Positions 34,696 through 46,448 of a stretch of 64,000 bases of DNA are shown piece after piece (positions within the stretch are counted from its first letter, which is position 1; each line of letters opens with the position of its first letter). The notes under the pieces were generated by a model. It was not told the origin of the DNA. It saw nothing but the letters and a program-made list of their open reading frames with translations, and searched no databases. The stretch covers positions 41,625,236-41,689,235 of the forward strand of contig CM041294.1 in the NCBI GenBank assembly GCA_023052935.1, in the 5' to 3' direction. Source of the stretch: Piezodorus guildinii (lineage: Eukaryota; Arthropoda; Insecta; Hemiptera; Pentatomidae). The translations under genes were made by a program, and so were the position numbers.

Positions 34696-35920
34696 TATAA
34701 AAATATGAATATAAATATATATATATATGTATATATAACACATATAAGTGAAATGTTTATAATATAGATGACTTTTTTGTTCGATGAATATTAGGCCGCT
34801 CTACAAAAGAAGTCCTGGATACATTTTTTTTAAAATTTATTTAAATTCCAGACATTGCAACAATTCAGCCTCTAGGGCCATGAGCACACCTACAAGACGG
34901 CCGAAAACTCTTAAGTATTTTTGAAAAATGATACTTTTAAAAATTATGACGACACTGCTAATTAGCAGTAAAATAATTGATATATTAATTATAAAAATAA
35001 ATATATTATATTAATATATTAAAAATAAACATTTTTCAAAAATACTTAACAGTTTTCGGCCGTCTTGTAGGTGTTCTCATGCGCGGCACCAGTCGCGATA
35101 CTTTTAAAAATTATAACGACACTACTAATTAGTGGTAAAATAATTGATATATAACATGTATATACATGAGGCTTGAAAATGGCCTTAGAGGCTGAAACGT
35201 TGCAATGTCTGGAAATTAAACAAATATTAAAAAAATGTATCCATGACTTCTTTTGTAGAGCGGCCTAATATTCATCGAACAAATATCAACCAAAAAAAAC
35301 ACTTAAGACAATGATGAGAAAAACTATAGATGACCTATATTTGTGCAATATGGAGAAAAAAATTTTTTGTATGTACAATTTAATATGTAGATTTTTTTTT
35401 TAATATTGCTCTATTGAGAAATAATACAATCTGCCGCTATCTCGGGCAATAAGTATTAGAGATAAAATAAGTCATTCATTCCATATGTACAGAGTAAAAC
35501 AGACAAATAATAAAATAAAATAAGTTAACCTAAATAACAAAAGAAAAAAAAAGAAAAAAAAATAAATTATAAAAATAAAATAAAGTAAAATATTATAAAA
35601 AAATAAAATATTATAAAAAATAAATAATTATAAAAAAATAAAATATTATGAAAAAAAAAATTTAAAAAAATATAAAAAAATAAAATAATATAAAAAATAA
35701 AATATTATAAAAAAATAAAATAGTAGATAATTTTAGAAACAAAAATCTTTGTAAGTAAGTATTGTTTGTTATAGATGTGATTCTATTGAATTGTTTTGAT
35801 TTTATTGTTAATCTGAAGATGAGGCAAGGAATACCTCGAAACGTTATACAGAAAATTTATTTATGTAAAAATAAATAAAACTTTAATAAAGGAAGAGGAA
35901 GTTCCAAAATATTTTGTTGA
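34520..35920. repeat. Nested large inverted repeat (palindromic element, about 1.4 kb)
   Basis: Outer arms 34520-34632 and 35808-35920 (AAAATATTTTGGAACTTCCT, AACGTTTCGAGGTATTCC, CTCATCTTCAGATTAA). Second arms 34783-34884 and about 35165-35285 (TTCGATGAATATTAGGCCGC, TCCAGACATTGCAAC). Third arms 34888-34931 and 35028-35074 (CACCTACAAGACGGCCGAAA). Between these, 34930-34987 and 35097-35153 are direct repeats. A TA tract (34648-34692) and A/T-rich tandem units AAAATATTATAAAAAAATA (35568-35730) lie between outer and second arms. No coding frame. Confidence 0.85.
34648..34692. repeat. (TA)n microsatellite
   Basis: TA run inside the palindromic element. Confidence 0.95.
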
Positions 35921-36850
35921 TAATAAATATACTCTTTAATTTAGTGATATTAAAATATAAACAAAATTAATGCTGTGCCATCGACCAATACTATAAGATA
36001 TGTGTTAAACTAAGTTAAGTGAACCCAGTTATTGAAAGACTTCTCAGTAAAGCGCTCGTATTTCTTCAATGAATCCTGAGTGACAGACTTCAAAATGATT
36101 AAGTATCTTGAAACGATATATTTTTGATTGATAGTTCCGGCACCCGAGTTAGGTTCCTGGATTGTTGAATGAAAAATGACCCTGCTATTAGAATATGATT
36201 GTAAATTTATTTTTAAATGAGTAAAATAACATTGATTAAGAGAAAAATTATACAGTCGTCGAATCTTGTGGTCCTCTCAGTTATAAAAGTATAATTTGCT
36301 GAATATATTTGAATCAATTTCAGTAATGACACATGTCCATAGGTACAATGGGACATGTTATGTTTCGTTTTTGGAACAACCGATCCATTTCTAAATGATT
36401 AAGGTCCTAAATTTAATTTTAATTCGAATCATAAGCAGGCATTAGAAACAACCTCGCCAAGAGAAAGGGGCATATTAGCATCCGTTAAACAAAGGGATTT
36501 ATTCGATTGTCAAAAATTATAATACATTTGAAAACAATATGATTATAAATAAACTTTCATAATACCGGTCATAGGAGGAAATTTGCAGTCTGTTCAGTAG
36601 ACAAAACAAAGGGAACGGACCATTTATAAGGATTTTATAATTTTTGTATCAATATATTTTAAAAAAAATATATATAACAAAAAATTAAATATAAAAACCC
36701 GTACATATACTATAGTTCCTAAAGGGTAAGCCCTAGCAACGAATTCTAAATATTTACCATGGAATATCTAAATGAAAACTGATGGCAAATTTTTGATTCG
36801 TGAATTTCGAGAGTGTAAAACGAATTGCATTTTTAGGGTGAAAAAAACAT
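35921..36850. other. AT-rich DNA, no gene recognised
   Basis: Short frames only; no repeat relation noticed. Confidence 0.45.
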
Positions 36851-36879
36851 TATACACAAAAAAACTATACATCCCCAGC

Positions 36880-38250
36880 CAAAAGACCATGTAAAAAAAA
36901 AAAGGCAGTCATAGTTACTACCGATAGAAGTGAAATTTTTTTTTAATTCTCAATTTGCGCTGTAAAATGAGTTAAAAAGAAAAGTATGTTCGTTAAAGTA
37001 GATTATGTTGAGAATGCATGTTTTTTTGTTTTTTTTTACTTTTACTTACTATGTAGTAAGGGAAAGTATTGCGATCGTGAAAATTTTCGAATTCCAGTTT
37101 TCAACGGAAATACACATTTTAGGGTCCCTTGAGTCCAAATAACCAAGTCCCGCAAAAAAGTCTGTGTGTGTGTGTGTGGTAACTCATATTTTCATATTTA
37201 AGACAAATATACGCCCGAGATGTTACAAAACCTTTTTTTAAAAAATGAGCTTACCAAAAGAGCCACTTTGTACCATGCATTTAGCACCTTTTTTTGATTT
37301 TCTCAAAAACGGTTCCGACGAATTTGATTAAACTCGCTATATCGATGTAAAATTAATTGGGCTTTGATATAATGTATATTTCATTCTGATTAAAATGGTC
37401 TGATAGGGCCTTAATGCCGATATTTTAAATTTTCTTTCTCTAAAGTACCTTTAATTTTGTTGATTCTATAAAAATGACTATATTATCTTTTTACCACTGA
37501 TGAAAAACAGGTAAATATATAAATTGAATAAATTCGATACCCAACTAAAGGAAAACAGAAAAAAATATTTTTTTAATGCATTTTTTTCGTTTTTGAACAT
37601 AAGAACAGTAATATTCATGTATGATATACCGTTGGAAAGCTAAAAATTTTAGAAAAATATTATCTTATACTCAAACTTTTAAAAGTTAATAGAGAGTGAT
37701 GAAAAGAAGATAAAACTAACTGATTATTTTTGATAATAATATAATATATTTTTTAATAAAACACATGTTTCTACATAAATTCGATTTAATTAATTATTTA
37801 ATAGTTTCACGTATTGCTTTCACTTACTATTTTTATCTCTAACTGTATTTGAAAATTCTTTTATTGATGTTAAAAGTGGAGGTAAGTGATAGTCGTGTGT
37901 TGCCCGCACCAGATTTTTATTATTGTTTCATCATCATCATTAAAATCATCACCCTGTAGAGATATATCATCTTGAAGAATGTCATCGTAATCTGAATGTG
38001 ACTGTAGACTGTATCAGTTGGTGGTAGCATTTTTTTTTTTTTTTTTTTTTTATAAACTTGCCACTTGTATCAAGGAAATTCAGACATTTAGGAATAATAT
38101 TTATAGTTGTTTCACAGAGATAACCTCAGTTTCTCACCCAAGTAAACAAAAAACATATGTTTCAATTAGAAATGAAATATACATTGTGTTTAATTACAAT
38201 ATGTATTATTAAAGTGAACTTAAATTTCAAATGTCCTATTTCTATGCTTG
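36880..38250 (-). pseudogene. Family F sequence with acidic reading frame, split by a family E insertion
   Basis: Minus strand. 38030-37918 encodes, out of ATG context, SHSDYDDILQDDISLQGDD, nearly the same as the frame at 46096. The same locus resumes at about 37015-36880 with CAACATAATCTACTTTAACG and ACTTCTATCGGTAGT, which correspond to 46228-46310. Between them sits a complete family E copy. Upstream sequence 38045-38250 matches 45930-46080. The protein family is not recognised. Stops and an A run show this copy is dead. Confidence 0.65.
37031..37914 (-). repeat. Family E repeat, full copy inserted in family F
   Basis: 5' end at about 37914 (CTGGTGCGGGCAACACACGA on the minus strand), 3' end at about 37031. 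Contains a TG tract (37161-37178) at the usual place. The hairpin-like TTACTATGTAGTAAG (37046-37060) is near the 3' end. Because the uninterrupted family F sequence exists at 46096, the element limits are defined by comparison. Confidence 0.85.
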
Positions 38251-39514
38251 TATGATCAAGATGTTCTTTTCGATTTCGCTTTACTACGAATTAAATATTG
38301 ACAGTAAGATCATCATGATTTTGCTTCGCATGTTTAAATGTTTTCATGTAAAGTAATGTTTTAATAATATTTACAAATATCGATATTCTAGAGTCAAGAG
38401 AATTAAGATGTTCATTATATTAACTTTATACACAGTAAGAGGTAAGTTCTAAGACATAGTTTATCTTCCATGTCTTTACTCATTTCATTTGCAGCTGGTT
38501 TCAATTCAATTAAATACTGAAATAAAGTGTTATAAATATCAATATTTTTGTGTCGATATTACACCGGTATCAATAACGCTCACGGAAATTGATATCGTTA
38601 TCCTATCTCTAATAGACAGGTATACACAGGGTGCGTGCGCCAGTTTAGAGCATGTTGATGGCGTTACCATAGTTACGAAAACAAAGCTTTTATCTCTGTC
38701 AAAAACGCATAAGTAGCCTAAACAAGTTTTCACTTAAAAAAAAAATCAAATAAATTCTTTCAATCAATGAGAAATTCTCAAAGAATATTGAGTTTCACGT
38801 AAAATTACCAAATAGATGTAGTGCTTTTTTAAATCAAAGTCTCAATCTTGAAGGAATGAGTTGAAATATAAGAACGCTTTATAATTTTATGTATAGAAAA
38901 TACTTGGTCTGAGTTGTATAATGAACTTAAGTAACGAGAAATAATAATATTAAGTTCCATGGAGAAGTCTTAAAAAACTCTCTTCCTCATACCTTTCAAG
39001 ACATGCTTTATCAAAAAGTGACATTTGATGGTTGTCAATATATCCTTCACAGTTAAATATCGAAGAACAAAAAAGTTTGCATGTGGGTTTTTAATCAATT
39101 TGAGCTAGAACCTATCCAAAGATTCGACATGTTCCCAAGAACTACCTGGTATGTTGGTTAGTAACTATCGCTCATAACTCATTATTTGGAACACACTCTT
39201 ATTATTTTTAAATGTACTACTTTTCCTCAATGTAATAAAAAGACAGTATTAAATTATGAAGATTGGACAAGTTCATGAAAATTACCACTGCATCACATCA
39301 CCAGTAGATTCCTAGCTTTAATTCATTCTAGCTTGTGCAACCGAAATTATTTCTGCACCCAGCTCACCAAACTTACGTAATTAATGTCTTCGCCCTTCTG
39401 CGGCATTTAGTATAATTTAAAAAAAATACTTAAATAATGTAAATCTTGATCCTGTACTAAAGATTTTTTAATCTAATTGATTATCAATAAATAAATTCAT
39501 TTTATTTATTCCCA
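38251..39514. other. Unassigned; two overlapping frames at 38489-38733
   Basis: The frames of 75 (plus) and 64 (minus) codons overlap on opposite strands and neither shows a domain. The block 38540-38700 is less AT-rich and has several ATATC/GATAT words, which could equally be regulatory. Confidence 0.3.
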
Positions 39515-39900
39515 ACTTTCTAACCTAAACCCCTTTCCACAGAACAAAAAAATATATATCCTCCTTTTTTGCCAAGTCAACTAGTTTTTTGGAATTCACT
39601 CCCATCAAATATCCACCATGTCCTCTCCCTTTCCACATTCAAATACCTTTTTTTTCAGTACCTTCTAGCACCCCCAGTATGACGCTTATGACAATAAATT
39701 AGTTTTGTTGGATTGTAATCAATATTTATATTTTTTGACGCACACATTTTTTTTTTGTATATTCTTTTTTGGATTTGATCGTAAAATGTATTTGATTATA
39801 TTCTCAATAGAAAAACGTATATCTTATTACTGTCCTGTATTTTTTTTTTTTATTTATGCCAAAACAATTAATATATATTATAAATATATATTATTAATAT
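39515..39900 (+). pseudogene. CR1-like LINE, C-terminus and 3' untranslated region (copy 2)
   Basis: CCACAGAACAAAAAAATATA, GGAATTCACTCCCATCAAAT and CCTTCTAGCACCC follow the same order as 7622-7760 of the larger copy, then TTGTTGGATTGTAATCAAT and a T-rich tail. Truncated on both sides. Confidence 0.8.
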
Positions 39901-39904
39901 ATAT

Positions 39905-40640
39905 ATATAAACAAAGATCCATGGTGAATTCTATTCTTTTTACTCTTTGGAGATCTAGGCTCTATTATAGTTTACAATCAAAGTTTAATACCAATTTTAG
40001 AAAAATTAGTAGCTTGAATATGGGGGAATATTATTTGAAAATAATGGAACCTATCAGAAAACACAGCTTAATAAGTCAACTGAGACTATGCAAGCTAACA
40101 AACTAACTGTGACCTCTCATGGATTCCAAAATAGTTATTTTGATAGCAGCTTTGAATGTCTTATTTGTAATTCAGGTGAACCCGAAGATCTCTGTCATTT
40201 TTTGTTGGAGTGCCCCGTTCACTTCGCATCTAGAAATAAATTCTTAAGGACGTATATTAAAAATATTTCAGATAATGACCTCATAATAAAACATTTGTTA
40301 CAAATAGGCAATAAAAAGAAATTTGATGGTTTATTTTGTTATGTTACCAGAATGTTTAAAACTAAGAAATGTTATCTCTCTAGTCAACAATAATCTCAAC
40401 TTACCATTACCAATTACCAAAATAACAATAATTGAACCTTTTATAGAATTTAAGATTTTTAAATTTTGTTTTATATTTCTACAGTTATATTTTACTTTGT
40501 CTTTATTTTTTTTTAGTACGATTCTGATACATCTATTTGATTAATGTTAATGTGCAATAACTTTGTAAAACTCAACTCCATTTGTATGGGCTAATAACCC
40601 GAAAACTAAAAAAGAGATTTATTCATATATAACAGAGATG
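39905..40640 (+). pseudogene. LINE C-terminal region with Cys/His finger (family Z, copy 2)
   Basis: Two overlapping frames joined by a shift near 40095. The first contains LWRSRLYYSLQSKF and HSLISQLRLCKLT. The second contains FECLICNSGEPEDLCHFLLE and CPVHFASRNKFLRTYI, with C-x2-C and H-x4-C spacing of a LINE C-terminal finger. The 3' end has GGGCTAATAACCCGAAAAC (40588-40606), a short hairpin followed by GAAAAC, then A-rich sequence. A decayed relative is at 19430. Confidence 0.7.
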
Positions 40641-40730
40641 CTAGGATATCATCTTTGTTTCAGCGTTCTTTCAAGGTTTGTAATATCCACACAGGTCTGT
40701 GTAAGACACTACTGTCTCAAATTGTATAGC

Positions 40731-40820
40731 ATGAATATGAGAACAATAAATTCTCGAAACTTAACCTAAACACAATTGCTTATTTATTGACTCAACCTCA
40801 GGATCCGTAGATAATGTATA
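40731..40820 (+). repeat. Third copy of the GCATGAATATGAGAA repeat
   Basis: GCATGAATATGAGAACAATA and AATTCTCGAAAC (40731-40761), then CACAATTGCTTATTTATTGA, as in the inverted pair at 23596-23876. Confidence 0.7.
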
Positions 40821-41224
40821 TATATTACTGAAGACCATTCTTTCTCAGCCTTATATAGTGCAATAATAACTTATTTACTTTTTATATACACTTGGTGGTC
40901 AGATAGTCAGGTGTATTTTTTTCTGTATTTTGCAGCACGGACTACTTTTTACTAGCAGAATGTTTTTAAATACGGGAACCAGTCAAACCTCTGGAATAGG
41001 GTGAGGCTAGGATGCCAATTAAAGAACCAGTACTCAAAAGGAAAAAACACGGGCAACTATGTCGCCGAGCTATTTAAAGTAGGCTATTTCACATTTTACA
41101 ACTTATTTAGTTCCATCTATTAGTATATTAATCTATTAGTTGTCAAACGATAAAGATGTAATATATAAAACGAAATTTAAATAATATATTATATACAATC
41201 AATTTAAAACAATAAAAATAGACC

Positions 41225-41870
41225 GTATAATAGAGTCGAGAGATAGAAACCCCTGAACAATGTTCACACAACATTCTTCTCGTTACCTCACAAAAAGGAA
41301 ATAGCGGAGCTTCTAGAAATGAAAAAATACAAATGTTTTCAAGAAGTGTTTAGCCTCGACATCGATGATCCAACTAGATTTGTGGACATCTTAGCATTTA
41401 GTGCCGCAGGAAAGGAAGCACTGATAGTAGATCCTACAATCAGATACGAGGCAAATGATCAGGAACAAGGCGAAAAATCCAGGAAGAAAATGAAAACATT
41501 TATGCAGAATGTTTCACTACCTGCTAGAGAAGTTTCGTGAGTTCGGCAAAAGAATATTTACTGTCAAAGGGCTCTGGTTCGGAAGCAGGGGGACCATCCC
41601 TTTAGCAAAGAGAGTATTTTGGGAAAAGTATGGACGGGAAAAGAACCAGCACCAGAACCAGAGATGGGCAAAATCGCATTCGGAAATACGAATACGAATG
41701 CATTCGGGAAGATCGAGTTTTGTAAATACGAATACGCATACAGTCGTATGTTTTGGACCAGAACATGGTGGTGACTATAATCCTGGACTCACTGGGCATC
41801 TTGAACTACCATTATTTATATTAAGGCTAGCCTGGATAAATTTTCCAAGACCGCTTTCAAGATAAGTAAT
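41225..41870 (+). pseudogene. C-terminal fragment of a non-LTR polyprotein
   Basis: First frame (41319-41540) contains RFVDILAFSAAGKEALIVDP and TIRYEANDQEQ. The frame then shifts near 41515 and continues as KFREFGKRIFTVKGLWFGSR GTIP (41533-41604, read with the break between R and G only typographic). This D-I-x-A-F ... DPTxRYE ... GLWFGxRGTI pattern is the conserved domain downstream of reverse transcriptase in several insect retroelement proteins. A 98-bp insertion (41659-41756) interrupts the rest. No reverse transcriptase motif is present. Confidence 0.7.
41659..41756. mobile_element. Possible tiny hAT-like insertion
   Basis: Starts CAGAGATGGGCAAAA, the usual hAT terminal pattern, and is flanked by the 8-bp words ACCAGAAC at 41651-41658 and 41757-41764; hAT elements make 8-bp duplications. 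The other terminus (reverse complement CCAAAACATACGACTG) does not mirror the first well. The inside has repeated AATACGAATACGA. Confidence 0.4.
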
Positions 41871-42719
41871 ATAGCTAAATAGGTTTATTTGGAAATATAT
41901 CTCCACTTTTTTTTGTTTGTTGAAGATTGTCTTTAAGATTGATCAGTATGCTGGGTAATACAAGCAACTCAGCAAAGTTGAGGTAGCCTATCCAATTGGG
42001 AATTTCTCTCTGATTGATATTTTTCTTAAAAATCAAAAGATAATCTGTTTATTAATAATTTCTTACAAGCAAAAAAATAAATTCTCTGAATTGAAAATAC
42101 TATGTTGCTTGTTTTTTAATTTTTATTTGTATACCGGATTCCTTATCTTTTATAATATAAATAAATTATTCTCTAAATTTTGTAGGAACTAATTATTACC
42201 TGAGATGAAGTTAAGTATATGTAAGTTCCATATATGCTGTGTTACCCTTAGAACTCAATTTTCAAAGTTTGTTTCAACGAATCGGCCAACAAGGACCACC
42301 TGAATATCATCCCTAATTCTTTTTCATCTTCACCCCTCCACACTTCCTCCTACCCTAATGCCCTCTCACCCTCCTGGACTGTTCCTCTCACTTCTTCTCT
42401 AGTCCATTCTCCCCCTCTTCCTAACAAGAACTCCGATCTTCTTTAGTTGTTTCCCAAAAATCTCTCATCCCAAACAGTCATTGTCCGTGATTTGTCATAC
42501 ATAATAACCTCCTCCCCCATACTTTTATAAGAGTAAACATTGTCAAATATTTTCTTGTTTAGTTTCATAGTTCATTTTGATCATGCGCCCGTAGAAGCTT
42601 ACTCTCCTGGTTTTGATGATTGTTTCCAGATCCTCCGAATTCCTCTATGTTTCTTCTTCTTTTTTTTTTTTTTCCTTAAATATTAAATTTTTAACTTCAA
42701 GGATTTTTATTTATATTAA
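41871..42719. other. No gene recognised; pyrimidine-rich block at 42290-42530
   Basis: The block is rich in CCTCCC/CTTC words on the plus strand with stops in all frames. It could be a decayed element. The rest is AT-rich. Confidence 0.35.
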
Positions 42720-42750
42720 ATCATATATTATCATATAATATATATTATAT

Positions 42751-42785
<35 letters not shown>
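42720..42785. repeat. (TA)n microsatellite
   Basis: TA/TAT-rich run beside SINE A copy 3. Confidence 0.9.
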
Positions 42786-42832
42786 CATACATACATGAGG
42801 GTCTTGGGCTCCAGTAAAATATTCGTACAACA

Positions 42833-43044
42833 GTCTTGATCACGCTTAGCCGCCAGATTTTTCCCTCCCATTAATTCGGGTACCCAGTTTCTAGAGGATG
42901 GGTCAACCCTAGGAGGGTCTCCACATCCTAGAATCGCTTTCCAGCCAAAATAACTGAATATGTAATATTCTGTCAAAGCCGGAATTCGAACCCAGGACCC
43001 GAAGAACTAGACTAGTGCCCTGTCCACTAGACGAAGCCGCTACA
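42833..43044 (-). repeat. SINE family A, copy 3
   Basis: Minus strand: GTAGCGGCTTCGTCTAGTGG head, B box GGGTTCGAATTCC at about 42991-42979, then CAGAATATTACATATTCAG and a body matching 17552-17719. Confidence 0.8.
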
Positions 43045-43133
43045 TTTTCTTTTATGGACCTGTCATTTGTATCGAGAAAATTCAGACATCTTATATGATC
43101 AGATATTCTATTTTGTTATCCATATTTAAAAAA

Positions 43134-44026
43134 ATCTGGTGCGGGCAACACACGACTTTCACTTACCTCCATTTTTAAAATCAATGAAAGAATTTTCAAA
43201 TACAGTTAGAGATAAAAATACGTGAAATTATTAAGGAATTAATCAAATTCAATTTATATAGAAACATGTGTTTTATTATAAAATCTATTATATTATTATC
43301 TTAAATAATCAGTTAGTTTTATCTTCTTTTCATCACTCTCCATTAACTTCTAAAAGCTTGTGTATGAGATGATATTTTTTCTAAAATCTTTAGCTTTCCA
43401 ACGGTATATCATTCAAGTATATTACTGCTCTTATGTTCAAAAACGAAAAAATTGCATTAAAAAAATATTTTTTCAGTTTTCTCCTTTAGTTGGGTATCGA
43501 ATTTATTAAATTTATATATTTACCTGTTTTTCATCAGCGTTAACAAGATAATATAGTTATTATTATTGAATCTACAAAATTAAAGGTACTTTAGGGGAAG
43601 AAAATTTAAAATATCGGCATTTAAGCCCTGTCAGACCATTTTTATCCATATAAAATCTACATGATATTAAAGCCCATTAAATTTTACATCGATATAGCGA
43701 GTTTAATCAAAATCGTCGGAACCGTTTTCGAGAAAATCGAAAAAAGGTGCAAAATGCAAGGTAGAAAGTGCCTCTTCTGGTAAGCTCATTTTGATGAAAA
43801 AAGTTTTGTCACGTCTCGAGCGTATAGTTGTCTTAAATATGAAATTTCAGTTTCATAGGACCTACCGCTTCCGCCCGGGAGTTACCACACACAGACCTTT
43901 TTGCGGGACTTGGTTATTTGGACTCAGGAGACCCTAAAACGTGTATTTCCGTTGAAAACTGGAATTCGAAAATTTTCACGATCGCAATACTTCCCCTTTT
44001 TATGTATAGTAAGTGAAAGTAAAAAA
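43134..44026 (+). repeat. Family E repeat, full copy
   Basis: Perfect 12-bp subterminal inverted repeats ACTTTCACTTAC (43155-43166) and GTAAGTGAAAGT (44009-44020). Landmarks as in other copies. CACACA at 43887-43894 at the microsatellite site. Confidence 0.9.
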
Positions 44027-44029
44027 GTG

Positions 44030-44250
44030 TCTACACTTCTCAACACCAATGGTTGTAAATTTGATTTTTATTTCATGCTCTATTTTATTTTATTTTTTCT
44101 ATTGTTTGTTTATTTAAATTTCATATTATATAAAGATATTAATGTACTTTTTTTTCGATCAATCAAAGACAATTTTATATATTTATTGCATGTTTTTTGT
44201 TTTGTTATATATGTTATTCTTAAGTGACCCTGTTCTAGAATAATTTTTTT
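44030..44250 (+). pseudogene. CR1-like LINE 3' untranslated tail (copy 3)
   Basis: T-rich sequence ending TATATGTTATTCTTAAGTGA, then CCCTGTTCTAGAATAA, the counterpart of TGTTATTCTCAAGGGACACA/GTCCCAGAATAA at 8296-8327. No coding part. Confidence 0.65.
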
Positions 44251-44904
44251 TTTCGTTCATTCATTTATATATTATATAAATATATGATCAAATCAAATAA
44301 TCACGGCTGAGAACGACTTAATCAATCCCCATAAATGACAGCATCGTAGACAAATCCTGAAGTCAAGAAAACTCTGAATCACAAGAAGCGAGGATTCTTT
44401 GATTGATTGATTAAGAGCTGTTGGATTGGATAGTATTATTCCAAATGAGCAAGTAAATATTATAATCTACAGGATAAATTAGAAAGCTGCTCCACGGTAG
44501 CATTCAATGAAGGCCAGGCAGCCTTTTCATTTTCAAGTCCCGACATGATTATAGGGAATTCCTAGCCAAGCGGTATTAGCGTTTAATGGATACCGTAGGC
44601 CAGGAAGACAAGCATCGACCAAGCATCAATGTTAGTACTTTCTTAAAGGAGTTGTTGATATTATTATAATGTGCAGAGCCATAACTGTGAAATTGAAATA
44701 GTCAAGGCATCAAAAGGAAACTACGTTCGATCTTAATATCAGCTGATTAGTTGCAAAATGGCGGCCGATTAAAATTGTTTTAACTCGATAACTCAATCAT
44801 TTTTTTAAGATGGGGAAAATATTGTAGAAAGTTTCAGAATTAGGACATCACAATTAATTATTATGTTAAAAATAATAAAAACAAATATTGCCAACATAAA
44901 GTAA

Positions 44905-45045
44905 TTTTTACTTTCACATACTATATATAGTAAGGGGAAGTATTGCGATCGTGAAAATTTTCGAATTCCAGTTTTCAACGGAAATACACGTTTTAGGGTC
45001 TCCTGAGTCCAAATAACCAAGTCCCGCAAAAAGGTCTGTGTGTGT

Positions 45046-45081
<36 letters not shown>

Positions 45082-45094
45082 GTAGGGGAAAAAT

Positions 45095-45133
<39 letters not shown>

Positions 45134-45892
45134 TAACTCCCGGGCGGAAACGGTAAGTCCTATGAAACTAAAATTTCATATTTAAGACAAATATACGCCC
45201 GAGACGTGACAAAACTTTTTTCATCAAAATGAGCTTACCAGAAGAGGCACTTCATACCATGCATTTTGCACCTTTTTTCGATTTTCTCAAAAACGGTTCT
45301 GACGATTTTGATTAAACTCGCTATATCGATGTAAAATTTAATGGGCTTTAATATCATGTAGGTTTCATTATGATTAAAATGGTCTAACAGGGCTTAAATG
45401 CCGATATTTTAAATTTTCTTCTCCTAAAGTACCTTTAATTTTGTAGATTCAATAATAATAACTAGATTATCTTGTTAACGCTGATGAAAAACAGGTAAAT
45501 ATATAAATTGAATAAATTCGATACCCAACTAAAGGAGAAAACAGAAAAATACTTTTTTATTGCAATTTTTCGTTTTTGAACATAAGAGCAGTAATATACA
45601 TGTATGATATACCGTTGGAAAGCTAAAGATTTTAGAAAAAATATCATCTCATACACAACCTTTTAGAAGTTGATAGAGAGTGGTGAGAAGAAGATAAAAC
45701 TAACTGATTATTTTAGATAATAATATAATAGATTTTTTAATGAAACACATGTTTCTATAGAAATTCAATTTGATTAATTCCTTAATAGTTTCACGTATTT
45801 TTATCTCTAACTGTATTTGAAAATTCTTTCATTGATTTTAAAAATTGAGGTAAGTGAAAGTTGTGTGTTGCCCGCACCAGATTTTTTAATAT
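44905..45892 (-). repeat. Family E repeat, full copy with expanded microsatellite
   Basis: Ends TTTTTACTTTCACATACTAT (44906) and GCCCGCACCAGAT (about 45880-45892). A T run (45049-45080) and (TG)16 (45101-45132) occupy the usual TG/CA site. Otherwise close to the 43134 copy. Confidence 0.9.
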
Positions 45893-46095
45893 GGATAACA
45901 AAATAGAATATCTTGATCATATAAGCATAGAGTTATGACATTTGAAACTTAAGTTCATTTTAATAATACAGATTTCAATTAAACACAATGTATATTTCAT
46001 TACTAGAGTTATCTCTGTGAAACAACTATAAAGCTTATTACTAGATGTCTGAATTTTCTCGATACAAATGACAGGTCCATAAAAGAAAATGTGCT

Positions 46096-46359
46096 ATGTG
46101 TACCACTAACTCATACAGTTCACAGTCACATTCAGATTACGATGAGATACTTCAAGATGATATATCTCTACAAGGTGATGATGTTTTACAAGTAAATGAA
46201 ACAATAATAAAAAAACAAAAAATTCCCAACATAATCTACTTTAACAAACGTACTCTTCTTTCCAACAATTCTAGCGCAAACCGAGAATTTAAAAAAGTTT
46301 TCACTTCTATCGGCAGTTCCTATGACTGTCTGAACTGTTTTTTGTATGTAAGTCAGTAA
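46096..46359 (+). CDS. Acidic 87-aa frame of family F, function unknown
   Basis: Opens at ATG 46096 and encodes SSQSHSDYDEILQDDISLQG and then a Lys/Ile-rich and Asn-rich stretch ending FLYVSQ. The acidic segment is conserved at a second locus (38030-37918, minus strand) with mostly conservative differences (DYDE/DYDD). This argues for past coding function, perhaps the N-terminal part of a transposase or a small host-derived frame. I do not recognise the family. A family E copy and inverted duplication lie just upstream, so expression from its own promoter is doubtful. Confidence 0.4.
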   Translation: MCTTNSYSSQSHSDYDEILQDDISLQGDDVLQVNETIIKKQKIPNIIYFNKRTLLSNNSSANREFKKVFTSIGSSYDCLNCFLYVSQ

Positions 46360-46448
46360 ATGAATCAGTAAGCTGCGATTAATTATATTTGTTCTAAATC
46401 CTCTAGGGTTGTCACAACTTATAAGGGATGTAATTCTTCCATAATTCG

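Larger units (their letters stand above)
43045..46095. repeat. Large inverted duplication (arms about 1 kb, spacer about 0.88 kb)
   Basis: Left arm 43045-44026 comprises family F upstream sequence plus a family E copy. Right arm 44905-46095 is its reverse complement, with the E-F junction at the same place (ATCCATATTTAAAAAAATCTGG versus its complement at 45887-45912). The right arm carries about 125 bp more of family F (45941-46040) and an extra T/TG tract. The spacer holds a CR1-like tail and unique DNA. Confidence 0.85.

Noticed and set aside
35530..35740. A/T tandem repeat as a replication origin or matrix attachment site.
   Set aside because: Composition alone does not support this; it is a local A/T minisatellite inside a palindromic repeat.
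38489..38733. Opposite-strand frames of 75 and 64 codons.
   Set aside because: Neither has domain features, and mutual overlap suggests chance openness in a GC-richer patch.
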